Part shown: piece after piece, positions 53,145-61,303 of the stretch
How positions within the stretch are numbered: the stretch's first letter is position 1
Layout: every line of letters begins with the position of its first letter
From: Embleya hyalina
GTDB taxonomy: Bacteria; Actinomycetota; Actinomycetes; Streptomycetales; Streptomycetaceae
Direction of reading: 5' to 3'
Assembly: GCF_003967355.1 (NCBI RefSeq)
Contig: NZ_BIFH01000031.1
Location: forward strand, 124,001 to 188,000
Length of the DNA stretch: 64,000 nucleotides
Made by a program: the position numbers and the translations under genes
Notes under the pieces: model-generated
Told to the model about the DNA's origin: nothing
The model's input: the letters and a program-made list of their open reading frames with translations, nothing else
Database searches by the model: none

Positions 53145-53807
53145 TCAGGCGGGGTGGGAGCCTGTCCCACAGATCAGGGACGTCACGGTGTCGGCGACGT
53201 CCTCCACGCTGCGGTGGTCGGTGTCCACGACCGGGCCCGGGAAAGCCGCGGCGATGCGGGTCTGGGCTTGCAGGCGATCCACGAGAAGGTGCCTGAAGGC
53301 CATCATGCCCCGATGGCGCGGGGTCGGGTTCTCGGCGGCGTCCAGGCGGTGGATCGCCTCGTAGGGGCTTACATCCAGGTGGATGATGAGGTCCGCCGGG
53401 GGGAGATGACGCTGAAGTCTGGCCGTCTCTTCGTCGGGGTCGGCGGTATCCGGGTCGAGATCGGTGAGGAAGGCGGCCATGGCGGTGACGGTGTAGCCGG
53501 CCATGAGTACCTCGCCGGGGGCGTCGAGCACGTGCGGATGCTCGGTGACGCATCGCAGGGCCGCCCGCCACAGCATGGTGCGGGTCTCGTTGCCGATGGT
53601 GGGGTGTTCCCAGGACAGGTCCACGAACCGGGGGTCCGGGCACGGCAGCGTCGTGATGCCCAACTCCCGGTGCACGCAGGCGGCGACGGCCGTCACCCCG
53701 GAGCCGGGGCCGCCCTCGATGGCGATCAGCCGTCGGGTGCGCGAGCCGGGCCGGCTCCTCGACCGAAACGGCGGGGCGATGGCGTTCGACGGTGCGGTGA
53801 CGATCAT
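53145..53807 (-). CDS. thymidylate-kinase-like P-loop protein lacking the Walker A lysine
   Basis: 220 aa from ATG at 53807, overlapping the upstream stop as ATGA. The fold pattern of dTMP kinase is visible: RRLIAIEGGPGSGVTAVAAC at the P-loop, DPRFVDLSWEHP, RTMLWRAALRCVTEHPHVLD, GEVLMAGYTVTAMAAFLTDL, LPPADLIIHLDVSPYEAIHR and a final VVDTDHRSVEDVADTVTSLI. The P-loop should read GxxGxGK(S/T) but here is GGPGSGVT, with Val where Lys is expected. Catalysis may be lost, or the protein may bind a nucleotide for regulation. Third gene of a tight operon. Confidence 0.72.
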   Translation of the reverse strand: MIVTAPSNAIAPPFRSRSRPGSRTRRLIAIEGGPGSGVTAVAACVHRELGITTLPCPDPRFVDLSWEHPTIGNETRTMLWRAALRCVTEHPHVLDAPGEVLMAGYTVTAMAAFLTDLDPDTADPDEETARLQRHLPPADLIIHLDVSPYEAIHRLDAAENPTPRHRGMMAFRHLLVDRLQAQTRIAAAFPGPVVDTDHRSVEDVADTVTSLICGTGSHPA

Positions 53808-54100
53808 GCGGCGCCTCCGAGTTCATCGGGGGTGAAGCTGGCGCCCACGAGCGAATCCCGCAGGTGCCGGAGCAGGGTCAAAGCCTGCGGGCGTGTCGGG
53901 TGCCGGGGCTCCGTCAGGACCATGGGCAGGCCCGTCGCGTCGAAGACGTTGAAACGCCACGTCAACACGACAGGGGTGGTGGGATGCGCCACACACGACG
54001 CGGTGACCGAGTGGGCGAGCGGAGTGAACGGGCGGAACGTCTCGTTCGGGACGAACAGCGGATGTTGTGGAACGTAGGGACGGGCCCGAGGCGTCGTCAC
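53804..54100 (-). CDS. small hypothetical protein
   Basis: 98 aa from GTG at 54100 (GTGA overlap with the gene before, ATGA overlap with the kinase-like gene after). Reads PQHPLFVPNETFRPFTPLAH, SVTASCVAHPTTPVVLTWRF, NVFDATGLPMVLTEPRHPTR. The Val/Thr alternation suggests beta structure. No family recognised; the two four-base overlaps show it belongs to the kinase-like operon. Confidence 0.6.
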   Translation of the reverse strand: MTTPRARPYVPQHPLFVPNETFRPFTPLAHSVTASCVAHPTTPVVLTWRFNVFDATGLPMVLTEPRHPTRPQALTLLRHLRDSLVGASFTPDELGGAA

Positions 54101-54405
54101 CGCGCGCCGCCGTCCGATGCCGCGGCCGGGACCGTACCGAGCGTCGCGGCCACCTCCTCCCGCAACCGGCGGCGCTGCCCGGGAGCGGGGAACGCGTCCG
54201 CGATGCGCACGGCCTGGACGGCGGCCCGGATCAACGCGTCGCCGTCCGGCGACGCGTCCCGAAACGTGGCGGGGAGACGGGTCAGGTCGCCGACGGTACA
54301 GGAGACGGCCGGGGAACGGGTGCGTGCGGCGGCACGCGAAGTCCCGGTGGCGGTGCGGGCGGTGCGCGTGGGAACCGCGGCACCGCCCACACCGGCCCCG
54401 CCCAC
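54097..54405 (-). CDS. small hypothetical protein, first gene of the kinase-like operon
   Basis: 102 aa from GTG at 54405 (a GTG at 54390 is equally possible). Low-complexity N-terminus, then VSCTVGDLTRLPATFRDASP and ALIRAAVQAVRIADAFPAPG, QRRRLREEVAATLGTVP, mostly helical. It ends with a GTGA overlap. Function unknown. Confidence 0.45.
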   Translation of the reverse strand: MGGAGVGGAAVPTRTARTATGTSRAAARTRSPAVSCTVGDLTRLPATFRDASPDGDALIRAAVQAVRIADAFPAPGQRRRLREEVAATLGTVPAAASDGGAR

Positions 54406-54761
54406 GCCCCCCGTTCCGGGGCGGGCGCATCCTCACGCCTTTGTGAGGAGCCGCGACCCACCGTGCTCTGTCTCGTCCACAGAGCACGGGTGCGGCAGTG
54501 CCGACGGCGGTGACCTCCGGATCGCGGTGCCACCGCCGTGGCGCCGATTACGGGCCGGCGGGTTGGGTGGCCGCGAGGAAGGAAATCCCGGGCTCCTGGC
54601 GGACTCGCGACCTGAACCGCAAACGGCGCAGGTTGCGAGAGTCGTTGGGGTGACGGTCCGTCGGGACTGGTTGTCCCGGCGGGGTTTCAGGTGACCATCG
54701 TGGTCGCTGCTCTCCAGGCCACGGAGTTGGCGGATTGGTCGTGAGTGGCCAGGCCGGGTTC
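54406..54761. other. no convincing gene
   Basis: Upstream flank of the small operon and left flank of the insertion element. No supported gene or site. Confidence 0.4.
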
Positions 54762-54790
54762 AACAGGCGCTCAGCTTGATCTTTAACCCA
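54762..54790 (+). repeat. left terminal inverted repeat of the IS
   Basis: 29 bp, 27/29 complementary to 56689-56717. Confidence 0.85.
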
Positions 54791-56252
54791 TTCTTCGGGG
54801 TTTGGTGCCCTTGTTGTGGTGGCTGGGTCGGGTGTAGGACTCGCCGGTTTTGACGATGCGCCCGACGTCGTGGCGGGGTGCCCGTCTGTAATTCCTCGAG
54901 CCTGGCGGTCGCCCCGGACCGGGGGTCGAGGGTTTGGGTGCACCGGCCGGACGTGCGGTCTTCGAGCGGAGGTTCCTGAACCCTCGACGGACGCGGGCCG
55001 GGGTCAGTCGGTTCGGTTCGGCCGGTTTCTCCCAGGGACGTCGCAGGTCGTCGGCGAGCGGCCGGGCGAGGAACAGTTGCGCGTAGGCGGCGATCACGAT
55101 CCAGGTCCAGCGATCGGCGGATTCGGGGTCGCGGATCCTGGGCGCGGTCCAGCCGAGCGTCTGCTTGAACAGGCGGAACGTGTGCTCGATGTCGAACCTT
55201 CGCAGGAACGACTGCCAACAGCGGTCGACGTCGGCTTCGGTGGCATCGGTTCGGGACCCCCACAACCAGACCGGCTTGGGCTCGCCCCCGGTGGGCAGGT
55301 GGTCGACTCGGAGCCGGACCACTGTTCCGGAGATCATCGGCAGTTCGCCGTCGAACCCTTCCCAGGCACTGCGGCGGGTCAGCCGCGGGTGGAGCCGGTC
55401 CCACGCGGTCGCGGTCGCGGTGCCATAGCGGGTGGTCTCGGTGGTTGTCGCTGCCTGGGGTTCGCCCCAGGTGTCGGGTTGCCCGAACACAAACTCGCCC
55501 CCGTGCTTGGGCGGTCGGCCGCCCTGCGGGTCGTAGACCCTCGCAGGCGTCGGCCGGCGCATGACGCGGTCCGAGCGCATCCGGCCGAGCACCTCGACCG
55601 GCAGGTCCGCAAGGAGGAAGGCGATGCGGGGCACGTCGTAGCCGGTGTCGAGCACCACGAGCACGTCCGGGTCCCGAGGTGTGTACTGGTCGGCGTCGAT
55701 CAGGCGTTCGACGACCGCTCGGACCTGGATGGCGGTGGTGGCCGCGACGTCCTCGCCCGGCCCGAGCCGGATCGCGTCCAGGACCACGGTCCACGAGCTG
55801 CGGCCCGGCTCCAGTGCCGCGACGATCGAGTACGGCCAGCCGGGCACCATCTGATGCTTGCCCTCGCCGCGGCCGAACGTGTGGCAGAACGAGCGGTCCG
55901 GGCTGGTGTCCGCGTCCGGCCGCAGCCACGGCGAGACGTCGACCGCAAGCACGATCCGCCCGTCCGCAGCTCTTGGCAGAGGCATCCGCGCCAGGGCGTC
56001 CCGCAATCGGTCGGTGTCGATCCGGCCGCCGTTGACCGCGTCGTAGAGCGCTCCGTGACCACGGCGGTGCTCCGGTGCGAGTGACAGCCCGACCAACGTT
56101 CTCACCGGGCCGTCGGCACACAACACGGCATCCGCCAACTCGAACAGCGCGTCACCGCGGCGGGTCAGACAGGCATGGAACTCGACCCGGAAGCGGGACA
56201 GTTCCGCGAATGCCTCAAGTCGCTCCGGCCCATACGGCGGACTCGTCACCAC
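54783..56252 (-). CDS. DDE-type transposase (NF041680-like family)
   Basis: 489 aa from GTG at 56252 (alternatives at GTG 56249 and an upstream TTG at 56306). Characteristic blocks: VTSPPYGPERLEAFAELSRF, RRGDALFELADAVLCADGPV, IVLAVDVSPWLRPDADTSPD (first catalytic Asp region), CHTFGRGEGKHQMVPGWPYS, VLVVLDTGYDVPRIAFLL (second Asp region), RRFDIEHTFRLFKQTLGWTA (catalytic Glu in IEHTFR) and a basic C-terminal tail. It appears intact and could mobilise the element. The family is abundant in Streptomyces. Confidence 0.88.
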   Translation of the reverse strand: MVTSPPYGPERLEAFAELSRFRVEFHACLTRRGDALFELADAVLCADGPVRTLVGLSLAPEHRRGHGALYDAVNGGRIDTDRLRDALARMPLPRAADGRIVLAVDVSPWLRPDADTSPDRSFCHTFGRGEGKHQMVPGWPYSIVAALEPGRSSWTVVLDAIRLGPGEDVAATTAIQVRAVVERLIDADQYTPRDPDVLVVLDTGYDVPRIAFLLADLPVEVLGRMRSDRVMRRPTPARVYDPQGGRPPKHGGEFVFGQPDTWGEPQAATTTETTRYGTATATAWDRLHPRLTRRSAWEGFDGELPMISGTVVRLRVDHLPTGGEPKPVWLWGSRTDATEADVDRCWQSFLRRFDIEHTFRLFKQTLGWTAPRIRDPESADRWTWIVIAAYAQLFLARPLADDLRRPWEKPAEPNRLTPARVRRGFRNLRSKTARPAGAPKPSTPGPGRPPGSRNYRRAPRHDVGRIVKTGESYTRPSHHNKGTKPRRMG

Positions 56253-56393
56253 GGCCTCCGCCCCCGATCCCTCTGCGCCTTTTGGTCGAGGCAAAGGATC
56301 CGGCAAAGGCCGCCGACATCACACGCGATCACCGAAAGCGCGGACACACGAGCGCCGGACTGCTACCGGCCGAGCAGGAGGATCGGCATCAAG

Positions 56394-56663
56394 CTAGAGG
56401 AGCCGCCACCGGCGATACACACGGGCCATGCCGCCCGCAGGACGTTCACGATCACCGGATGCACGCTCGACCACGACCCCGCCGTCCTCGGTCCACAGCC
56501 GGTCCCCGGCGTGCAAGAACAGCGGCTGCTCCAGTTCGAACACCGAGCACCCGGGCTCGAAGTCCACCCTGTTCAGCAGCAACATCCTCGGGGCCGTCAC
56601 ACGTTCACCGGTCAGCATCACTTCCCCATACTCTCGCAGAGGTCGAGTGAGCTTCCCGAGCAC
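56394..56663 (-). CDS. small ORF inside the IS, function unknown
   Basis: Up to 89 aa; the most protein-like part begins at an internal ATG (EVMLTGERVTAPRMLLLNRV, DFEPGCSVFELEQPLFLHAG, DRLWTEDGGVVVERASG). Located between the transposase start and the right terminal repeat on the same strand. Could be a passenger gene or an accessory protein of the element, or captured flank. Family not recognised. Confidence 0.4.
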   Translation of the reverse strand: MLGKLTRPLREYGEVMLTGERVTAPRMLLLNRVDFEPGCSVFELEQPLFLHAGDRLWTEDGGVVVERASGDRERPAGGMARVYRRWRLL

Positions 56664-56688
56664 GCCAGCGGAATCGATGATCGCGACC

Positions 56689-56717
56689 TGGGTTAAAGAA
56701 CAAGCTGAGTGCCTGTT
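56689..56717 (-). repeat. right terminal inverted repeat of the IS
   Basis: 29 bp, 27/29 complementary to 54762-54790. Confidence 0.85.
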
Positions 56718-56763
56718 CCATATCCCGGGGCCAGGGACCGCGCGGGTTCGACCGCTCTTTGAG

Positions 56764-56818
56764 GGGGTTACGAGGTGTTACGCCCGGGGTGCCTCCGGGC
56801 GTAACACCTCGTAACCCC
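56764..56818. repeat. perfect 24-bp inverted repeat (hairpin)
   Basis: Left arm 56764-56787 (starts GGGGTTACGAGGTGTTACG) and right arm 56795-56818 are exact complements around a 7-nt loop, 46 bp outside the IS right end. It is followed by a short pyrimidine-rich run (CCCTTTCTTCCTT), so it may be a terminator. The stem contains the near-repeat GTTACGAGGTGTTACG. Confidence 0.8.
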
Positions 56819-56957
56819 AACGGGCCCTTTCTTCCTTACTGTTGGTGATGTCGACGGGGTTCCTGTCGCGTCAAGTCACTGCGTTCCGTTTCTTGATTCG
56901 GGTACGGAGCCGGATGAGCAGGGCGGGCTGCAACCGTGACGGTGCCGAGGAAGCGGA

Positions 56958-57509
56958 TTGAGTACCGATACTCAGGACATCACAGGGCCCGTTCGCAAGA
57001 CTGCTCGCATGAGCCAGCTGCACAGCACATCGACGCAACAGATCGTTCCTTGGCGGAATACGCGACGCTTCGCGCCCGGCTTGTCGGTTCTCGCGTGGTC
57101 GCTGCTTCTGCCCGTGGCCACGGCGTGGAAGGTCGGCGTTCAAGACGATCCGACGGCGGCCGCCTCACGCCTGCCCGTCAAGCATGTGTTCGAGCCGTGG
57201 GTGACAGGCTCCGCCGACCGCGAGCTTGGCCTGATGGGCACGGTCCTGTTCGTCGTCGCCTCCACCGCGATCCTGACTCTCGCCGTGCGGGGATGGTTCG
57301 ACGGCCGCTGGTGGTTCGTCATGGTCGGCGTTGCGGCGGTGGGCATACCGGCGGGCTGGGCGTACCGAGTGACGACGGCCGCTTACGTCGATTCCAGTAT
57401 CGGTGGAGCATTCGTCGCCTTCGGAGTGATCTTCTGGGCCGTGCTCATCCTGCCCTTTGTCGTTATGGGAGCCCTGGCAGTCCTTGAGGACCCGGATCCC
57501 ATCGACTAG
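56958..57509 (+). CDS. small multi-pass membrane protein
   Basis: 183 aa if started at TTG 56958 (GAGGAAG 5 nt upstream), or 166 aa from ATG 57009, which lacks a ribosome site. Four hydrophobic segments: LSVLAWSLLLPVATAW, LMGTVLFVVASTAILTLAV, WWFVMVGVAAVGIPAGWAY, AFVAFGVIFWAVLILPFVVM. A ~35-residue extracytoplasmic loop lies between the first two. Orphan gene between two insertion elements; function unknown. Confidence 0.68.
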   Translation: MSTDTQDITGPVRKTARMSQLHSTSTQQIVPWRNTRRFAPGLSVLAWSLLLPVATAWKVGVQDDPTAAASRLPVKHVFEPWVTGSADRELGLMGTVLFVVASTAILTLAVRGWFDGRWWFVMVGVAAVGIPAGWAYRVTTAAYVDSSIGGAFVAFGVIFWAVLILPFVVMGALAVLEDPDPID

Positions 57510-57636
57510 GAAGGCTCCTCGGACGTGGCTGTGTCCGGTCGATGAGGGGATCGGGCTGTCGGATCGGGTGCTGGTGTGGGAGCGTGGAGAAGCTCCGAAA
57601 TGTGGTGAGAGCGGGTGGCGGTGATCCGGATGGCCG

Positions 57637-58491
57637 TCAGTCTCGGTCGTTCTCGCGGGATGTCGGCTGGCTCGTCCGCCGTGATTGCCTGCGGGTAATA
57701 CGCCTGGTCATGAGTGTGATCGCGGCCCAAGTGATCAACGACTCCGAGTGTTGAACGAGCCGTTCATAGTCGCGGGCGTGTCGGCGGGCGTGCATGACCC
57801 AGGCGAGCGACCGTTCGACCACCCAACGACGGGCCAGGACGACGAATCCGACGGCGTCCTTCGGCCGGCTGACGGTCTTCAGTGTCAGGTTCAGGTACTT
57901 CTTTGCCCAGGTCACCAGCTGTCCGGCATAGGCGGAGTCCGCCCAGACGATGGTGATCTCGGGGTGCAAGAGCCGCAGCCTGAACAGCACTTCCTTGGCC
58001 GCGTCGCGGTCGGTCATGTCGGCTGGGGTGACCAGGACGAACAGCAGCAGGCCCTTGGTGTCCACGACCAGGTGCCGCTTGCGGCCATTGACCTTTTTCG
58101 CCGCGTCGTAGCCGCGCGAGTCCTTGCCGACGGTCTCCGCGGCCTTCACGGACTGGGAGTCGATGACGGTGGCGACCGCCCCGGGGGCTCGGCCCATCCC
58201 GCGCCTCACGCGTTTGCGGAGCTGGTCGCGGATCTGTCCGACGACGCCGGCAGCCGCCCAGCGGGCCATGAAGTTGTAACAGGTTCGCCAGGGCGGGAAG
58301 TCCCGTGGCAGGGCCCGCCATTTGCAGCCGGTGTCGACGACGTAGCGGATCGCGTCGACGATTTCCCGTCGTGGGTGTTTCTCCGGTCGACCGCCGGTCG
58401 GGCTTTCGCAGGCCGGTGGCGGCAACAGCGGTTCGATCAGGGCCCATTCGTCGTCCCAGGTGTCCGAGGGATAGCAGCGGTGCCGCGCCAT
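57637..58491 (-). CDS. IS5-family transposase
   Basis: 284 aa from ATG at 58491. N-terminal DUF4096-like part (YPSDTWDDEWALIEPLLPPP, PRREIVDAIRYVVDTGCKWR, LPRDFPPWRTCYNFMARWAA) and a DDE domain: VIDSQSVK (Asp), RGYDAAKKVNGRKRHLVVDT, VWADSAYAG (Asp), ARRWVVERSLAWVMHARRHA (Glu). Full length for IS5/IS1112-type single-ORF transposases, so probably active. Terminal repeats were not located by eye. Confidence 0.92.
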   Translation of the reverse strand: MARHRCYPSDTWDDEWALIEPLLPPPACESPTGGRPEKHPRREIVDAIRYVVDTGCKWRALPRDFPPWRTCYNFMARWAAAGVVGQIRDQLRKRVRRGMGRAPGAVATVIDSQSVKAAETVGKDSRGYDAAKKVNGRKRHLVVDTKGLLLFVLVTPADMTDRDAAKEVLFRLRLLHPEITIVWADSAYAGQLVTWAKKYLNLTLKTVSRPKDAVGFVVLARRWVVERSLAWVMHARRHARDYERLVQHSESLITWAAITLMTRRITRRQSRRTSQPTSRENDRD

Positions 58492-58549
58492 GTGCCTCTC
58501 CCGGAGGGACGGGGTCGGGGCCGGCCGCGAAGCGGCCGGCCCCGACCGA

Positions 58550-58978
58550 TCAGGCGTCGATGTAGTCGGCGATCACGTCGAGCGTCGACTCGACGGAGTT
58601 GAGCTGGGTGTTGAGGTGCCTGATCCAGAGGCCCTTGGGTTGCAGGGCCGCGTGCGGGGCGACGACCCCGGTGATGAAGCGGCGGATCTCGGTGAGCTTC
58701 TCCCGGATCACCGCGACCTCGTATGCCTGGAGTTCGGAGGGGTCCGAGCAGAACTTGTAGCCGTCCGCCCTGGCCCAGATCAGCGGCGGCCAGGCGCGTT
58801 CGGCGATGATGTCCCGCAGGCAGGCCAGGCCCGCGCGGGTCTGGTGGGGCGACAACTCGGTTGATCTGACCAGCTGTTGGAAGGTCAGACCGGCTGGCCG
58901 TGCCTCGAAGAGGACGAACCGGACGGTGTCGGCGTGTCGCTGGGCTGCCGCCGATCTGCGCTCGGAGGCGCGGGGCAT
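58550..58978 (-). CDS. RacP-like protein
   Basis: 142 aa from ATG at 58978. Reads RHADTVRFVLFEARPAGLTF, QQLVRSTELSPHQTRAGLAC (helix-turn-helix-like), LRDIIAERAWPPLIWARADG, YKFCSDPSELQAYEVAVIRE and a helical C-terminus (LNTQLNSVESTLDVIADYID). I associate this pattern with the 'RacP' proteins of Streptomyces plasmids and integrated elements, which accompany DUF6192 genes, as here (3 nt after the DUF6192 stop). A DNA-binding regulatory role is likely. Confidence 0.68.
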   Translation of the reverse strand: MPRASERRSAAAQRHADTVRFVLFEARPAGLTFQQLVRSTELSPHQTRAGLACLRDIIAERAWPPLIWARADGYKFCSDPSELQAYEVAVIREKLTEIRRFITGVVAPHAALQPKGLWIRHLNTQLNSVESTLDVIADYIDA

Positions 58979-58981
58979 CGC

Positions 58982-59872
58982 CTATTCACCCTGGAGGAGC
59001 CGGGCGAGCTCGCCGTCGACGTCGACCCGCCCGGTGTCGACCGCCGTCTCGATCCAGTCCAGCGTCGCTCGAACACGTGAAACGTTCTCGTGCACGACCG
59101 TGCGTTCGTCCTCGCCCAGGTGGTGATCCCGCAGGCCCGGGACGACCCGGCCGGCCGCCGCGACGAACATGTGGCAGGCCGTGACCAGGTCCATGAACTC
59201 CATCGTCCGCTCGATCCGGCGGATCGCCGGTGCGGCGAGGTTGGTCTCCTCGAAGTGCTCGCGGGCCTGTCGGTCCCGCTCGACCTGGGCGTGGTTGACC
59301 TGGTGGCGGGCGGTGTCGTCGGACATCGCGCGGAAGGCGACGTCGGGGCGCCGCAGCAGACCGGTGGTCACCTCGGCGGCGACGTGGTCGTCGCGGGTCA
59401 ACTCCTCGACGACCCGGACCCTGTCCTGCTGCTTGACCTGGGCGACCACCGTCGGCCGCCGCAGGAGATCGGTGGTGACCACCGCGGCGACCTCCTCGTC
59501 GCGGGCCAGGGTGTGGATCGCGCTGACCTTCTCCTGCGGTGTGATCGGCCGCTCGACCTGCCGACCGACCCGGCGCCTGGCCCCGTCCGCGGTCCATCGG
59601 GGCTTGCCCTCCGGTGGCGTGAGGATCGCGGCGAATCGCTCCCGCTCGTCGGTGATGCCCGCCAGGATCTTGTGGACCGTGAACGAAACTCCGGACTGAC
59701 GACGCTCCTTCGGCCAACGTGAGGCCGTCCACCGGGCGTGGGTCACCGAGGCATACGACAGTCCGATGTCCTCGGCCAGGCGGAACAACGACGCCCTGAC
59801 CGTGAAGGGTTCCTCGCTCCGCTCCTGGCCGCCGATCTCGCGCATCGGCTCGATCTCCACAACTCCCCGCAC
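58982..59872 (-). CDS. DUF6192 family protein, probably N-terminally truncated
   Basis: 296 aa from GTG at 59872. The family core is clear: EIEPMREIGGQERSEEPFTV, LFRLAEDIGLSYASVTHARW, ASRWPKERRQSGVSFTVHKI, RWTADGARRRVGRQVERPIT, then repeated AAVVTTDLLRRP / AAEVTTGLLRRP units (~residues 125-185), and a helical end (RIERTMEFMDLVTACHMFVA). Typical members begin ~40 residues earlier with a helix before EIEPM. Here the upstream sequence switches to an unrelated plus-strand gene fragment at ~59873, so the N-terminus was lost in a rearrangement. Found with RacP in actinomycete integrative elements. Confidence 0.72.
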   Translation of the reverse strand: MRGVVEIEPMREIGGQERSEEPFTVRASLFRLAEDIGLSYASVTHARWTASRWPKERRQSGVSFTVHKILAGITDERERFAAILTPPEGKPRWTADGARRRVGRQVERPITPQEKVSAIHTLARDEEVAAVVTTDLLRRPTVVAQVKQQDRVRVVEELTRDDHVAAEVTTGLLRRPDVAFRAMSDDTARHQVNHAQVERDRQAREHFEETNLAAPAIRRIERTMEFMDLVTACHMFVAAAGRVVPGLRDHHLGEDERTVVHENVSRVRATLDWIETAVDTGRVDVDGELARLLQGE

Positions 59873-60048
59873 ACATCACGAGCGTCGCCTTCAATACCGA
59901 GGACGGAGTCGAGAACGGCTACGCCGACGTCGACTTCGTTCTGACCTGCCGCGACGGCCGCGACGCCGTCGTCGACACGCTCACCGACCACCTCCGGCAC
60001 GTGTGGCGCGCCGGCGGCACATCCCCGCCGCCCCGCGCCGACGATTGA
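59873..60048 (+). pseudogene. C-terminal fragment of an unrecognised gene
   Basis: The plus frame reads ITSVAFNTEDGVENGYADVD, FVLTCRDGRDAVVDTLTDHL, RHVWRAGGTSPPPRADD to a stop at 60048. The composition is protein-like but it has no start codon and begins at the rearrangement point where the DUF6192 gene loses its N-terminus. Family unknown. Confidence 0.4.
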
Positions 60049-60161
60049 GCGCAGAGCACGACGGGTGAACCGGCCGCCGTCGGTGCCGCCAGGGAATACG
60101 TCCACCGAGCACCTCGACCGCGATTGTTCGCGGTCGTCCGCGACCGTCCGCACGGACCGGG

Positions 60162-60640
60162 TTAGCGCCGCCGCGGTCGCCAGGTCCGCTCGCGCGGCGG
60201 GTCGTCGGGGGACAGGGCGATCGCCTCGTCGGCGACGCGCGCCGCCAACACGACCAGCCAGGAGGCGTGTTCGGCCAGGAACCGCAACCGCAGCGCCAAC
60301 GTGTCCCGCGCTTCGAGGTCGCCGTCACCGGCCCGCTCCAGAGCCATGTTCCCCAGGGTGATGCCGTTTGCGACCTCGGACATCTCGACCGCGCTCTCCC
60401 GTGCCCGGTGGCGCGGTCCCGTGCAGGTGCCGCCGGCTCCCTCCACCAGCGCCGCGGCCGCGGCCAGGCCGAACGCGGTGACGTGCGGCCCCGTGCCACG
60501 ACCGGATCGGGATGCGCCCACGATCGGAGGATCGCGCCGAACGCACGGGTGCCGTCCGGTTCCTGCTCCAGGTTGTCCTCCAGGTCCCATGCAGTTCTCG
60601 GGGGCTCGTAGCGCGGGATCGACAGCGAACATCGACGGCA
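60162..60640 (-). pseudogene. frameshifted helical hypothetical protein
   Basis: Two frames combine: YEPPRTAWDLEDNLEQEPDG, TRAFGAILRSWAHPDPVVAR in one, then VTAFGLAAAAALVEGAGGTC, EMSEVANGITLGNMALERAG, LRLRFLAEHASWLVVLAARV to the stop in another. One shift near 60490. Unknown family; it is next to the DUF6283 gene and both belong to the element-like zone. Confidence 0.45.
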
Positions 60641-60779
60641 CCGGCTCCCCGATCGACGTCGGCCCCATCGGCAGCGCCGGCCAAACCCCACGACGCGCCG
60701 GACCGGCAAAGACCTCGGGCAGCACTGTCGAGGAGGGCACCGGTCACCTGCCGATCGATCGGCATACCGCAGCCGACGC

Positions 60780-61303
60780 TCACGCCCGACCCGAATCGGG
60801 CTGTTCCTTCGAGAGCGCGGTTCGGGGCGGGCGTCGCGTCCGCGTGATCTTGTCGATCGCCGCGCGGGCCGCCGCGCCGGGGCGATCGATGTCCGCCAGG
60901 CCATGTGCCGCGGCTTCCGCGCCGGAGCCGAAGAGCGGCACCGGGGACGTGTACTCGATCGCCGCCCATCGGGTGTCGGCGTCGATGCGACCGTCGAGCA
61001 GGGCCAATCGCAGCGCCAGGAGGTCGTCACCGCCGTGGCAGCTCACCCACCCGGCACAGACGCGGGCGCCCGGCGCGTCGCGGTCGATCACGTGGCATTG
61101 CCACAGTGCCGCCAGCTGAGCGGGCGTCGGCGCATCGTTCGGGGGAAGCTTGGCGTACTGCTCGGGCGCCCAGATGCCCGAAGGCACGTCGCGCCGATAC
61201 GGGCAGGTTCGCAGGGACGGGGCGCGGGTGGGCCGTGGGTGGGCGAGACGCCACGCCCGGTGTCGTCGGGGTGGGGGGTCGGGAGCCTGTACGAATGCGA
61301 CAT
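60780..61303 (-). pseudogene. DUF6283 family protein with N-terminal frameshift
   Basis: The main frame (to stop 60780) reads RTCPYRRDVPSGIWAPEQYA, KLPPNDAPTPAQLAALWQCH, ARVCAGWVSCHGGDDLLALR, LALLDGRIDADTRWAAIEYT, SPVPLFGSGAEAAAHGLADI. This is the DUF6283 pattern, with RPC.TCPYRRD as a Cys motif. The first Cys (APRPC) lies in another frame together with the natural ATG at 61303, so a single base is missing near 61216. An internal GTG (61187) could still give a 135-aa product without the first Cys pair. Common in actinomycete mobile regions. Confidence 0.6.

Larger units (their letters stand above)
54762..56717 (-). mobile_element. insertion sequence with 29-bp terminal inverted repeats
   Basis: Terminal repeats at 54762-54790 (starts AACAGGCGCTCAGC) and 56689-56717 (complement starts AACAGGCACTCAGC) match at 27 of 29 positions. 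The 1,956-bp element holds a transposase gene on the minus strand, whose stop codon lies inside the left repeat, and a small second ORF near the right end. I see no clear target-site duplication next to the repeats. Confidence 0.82.
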
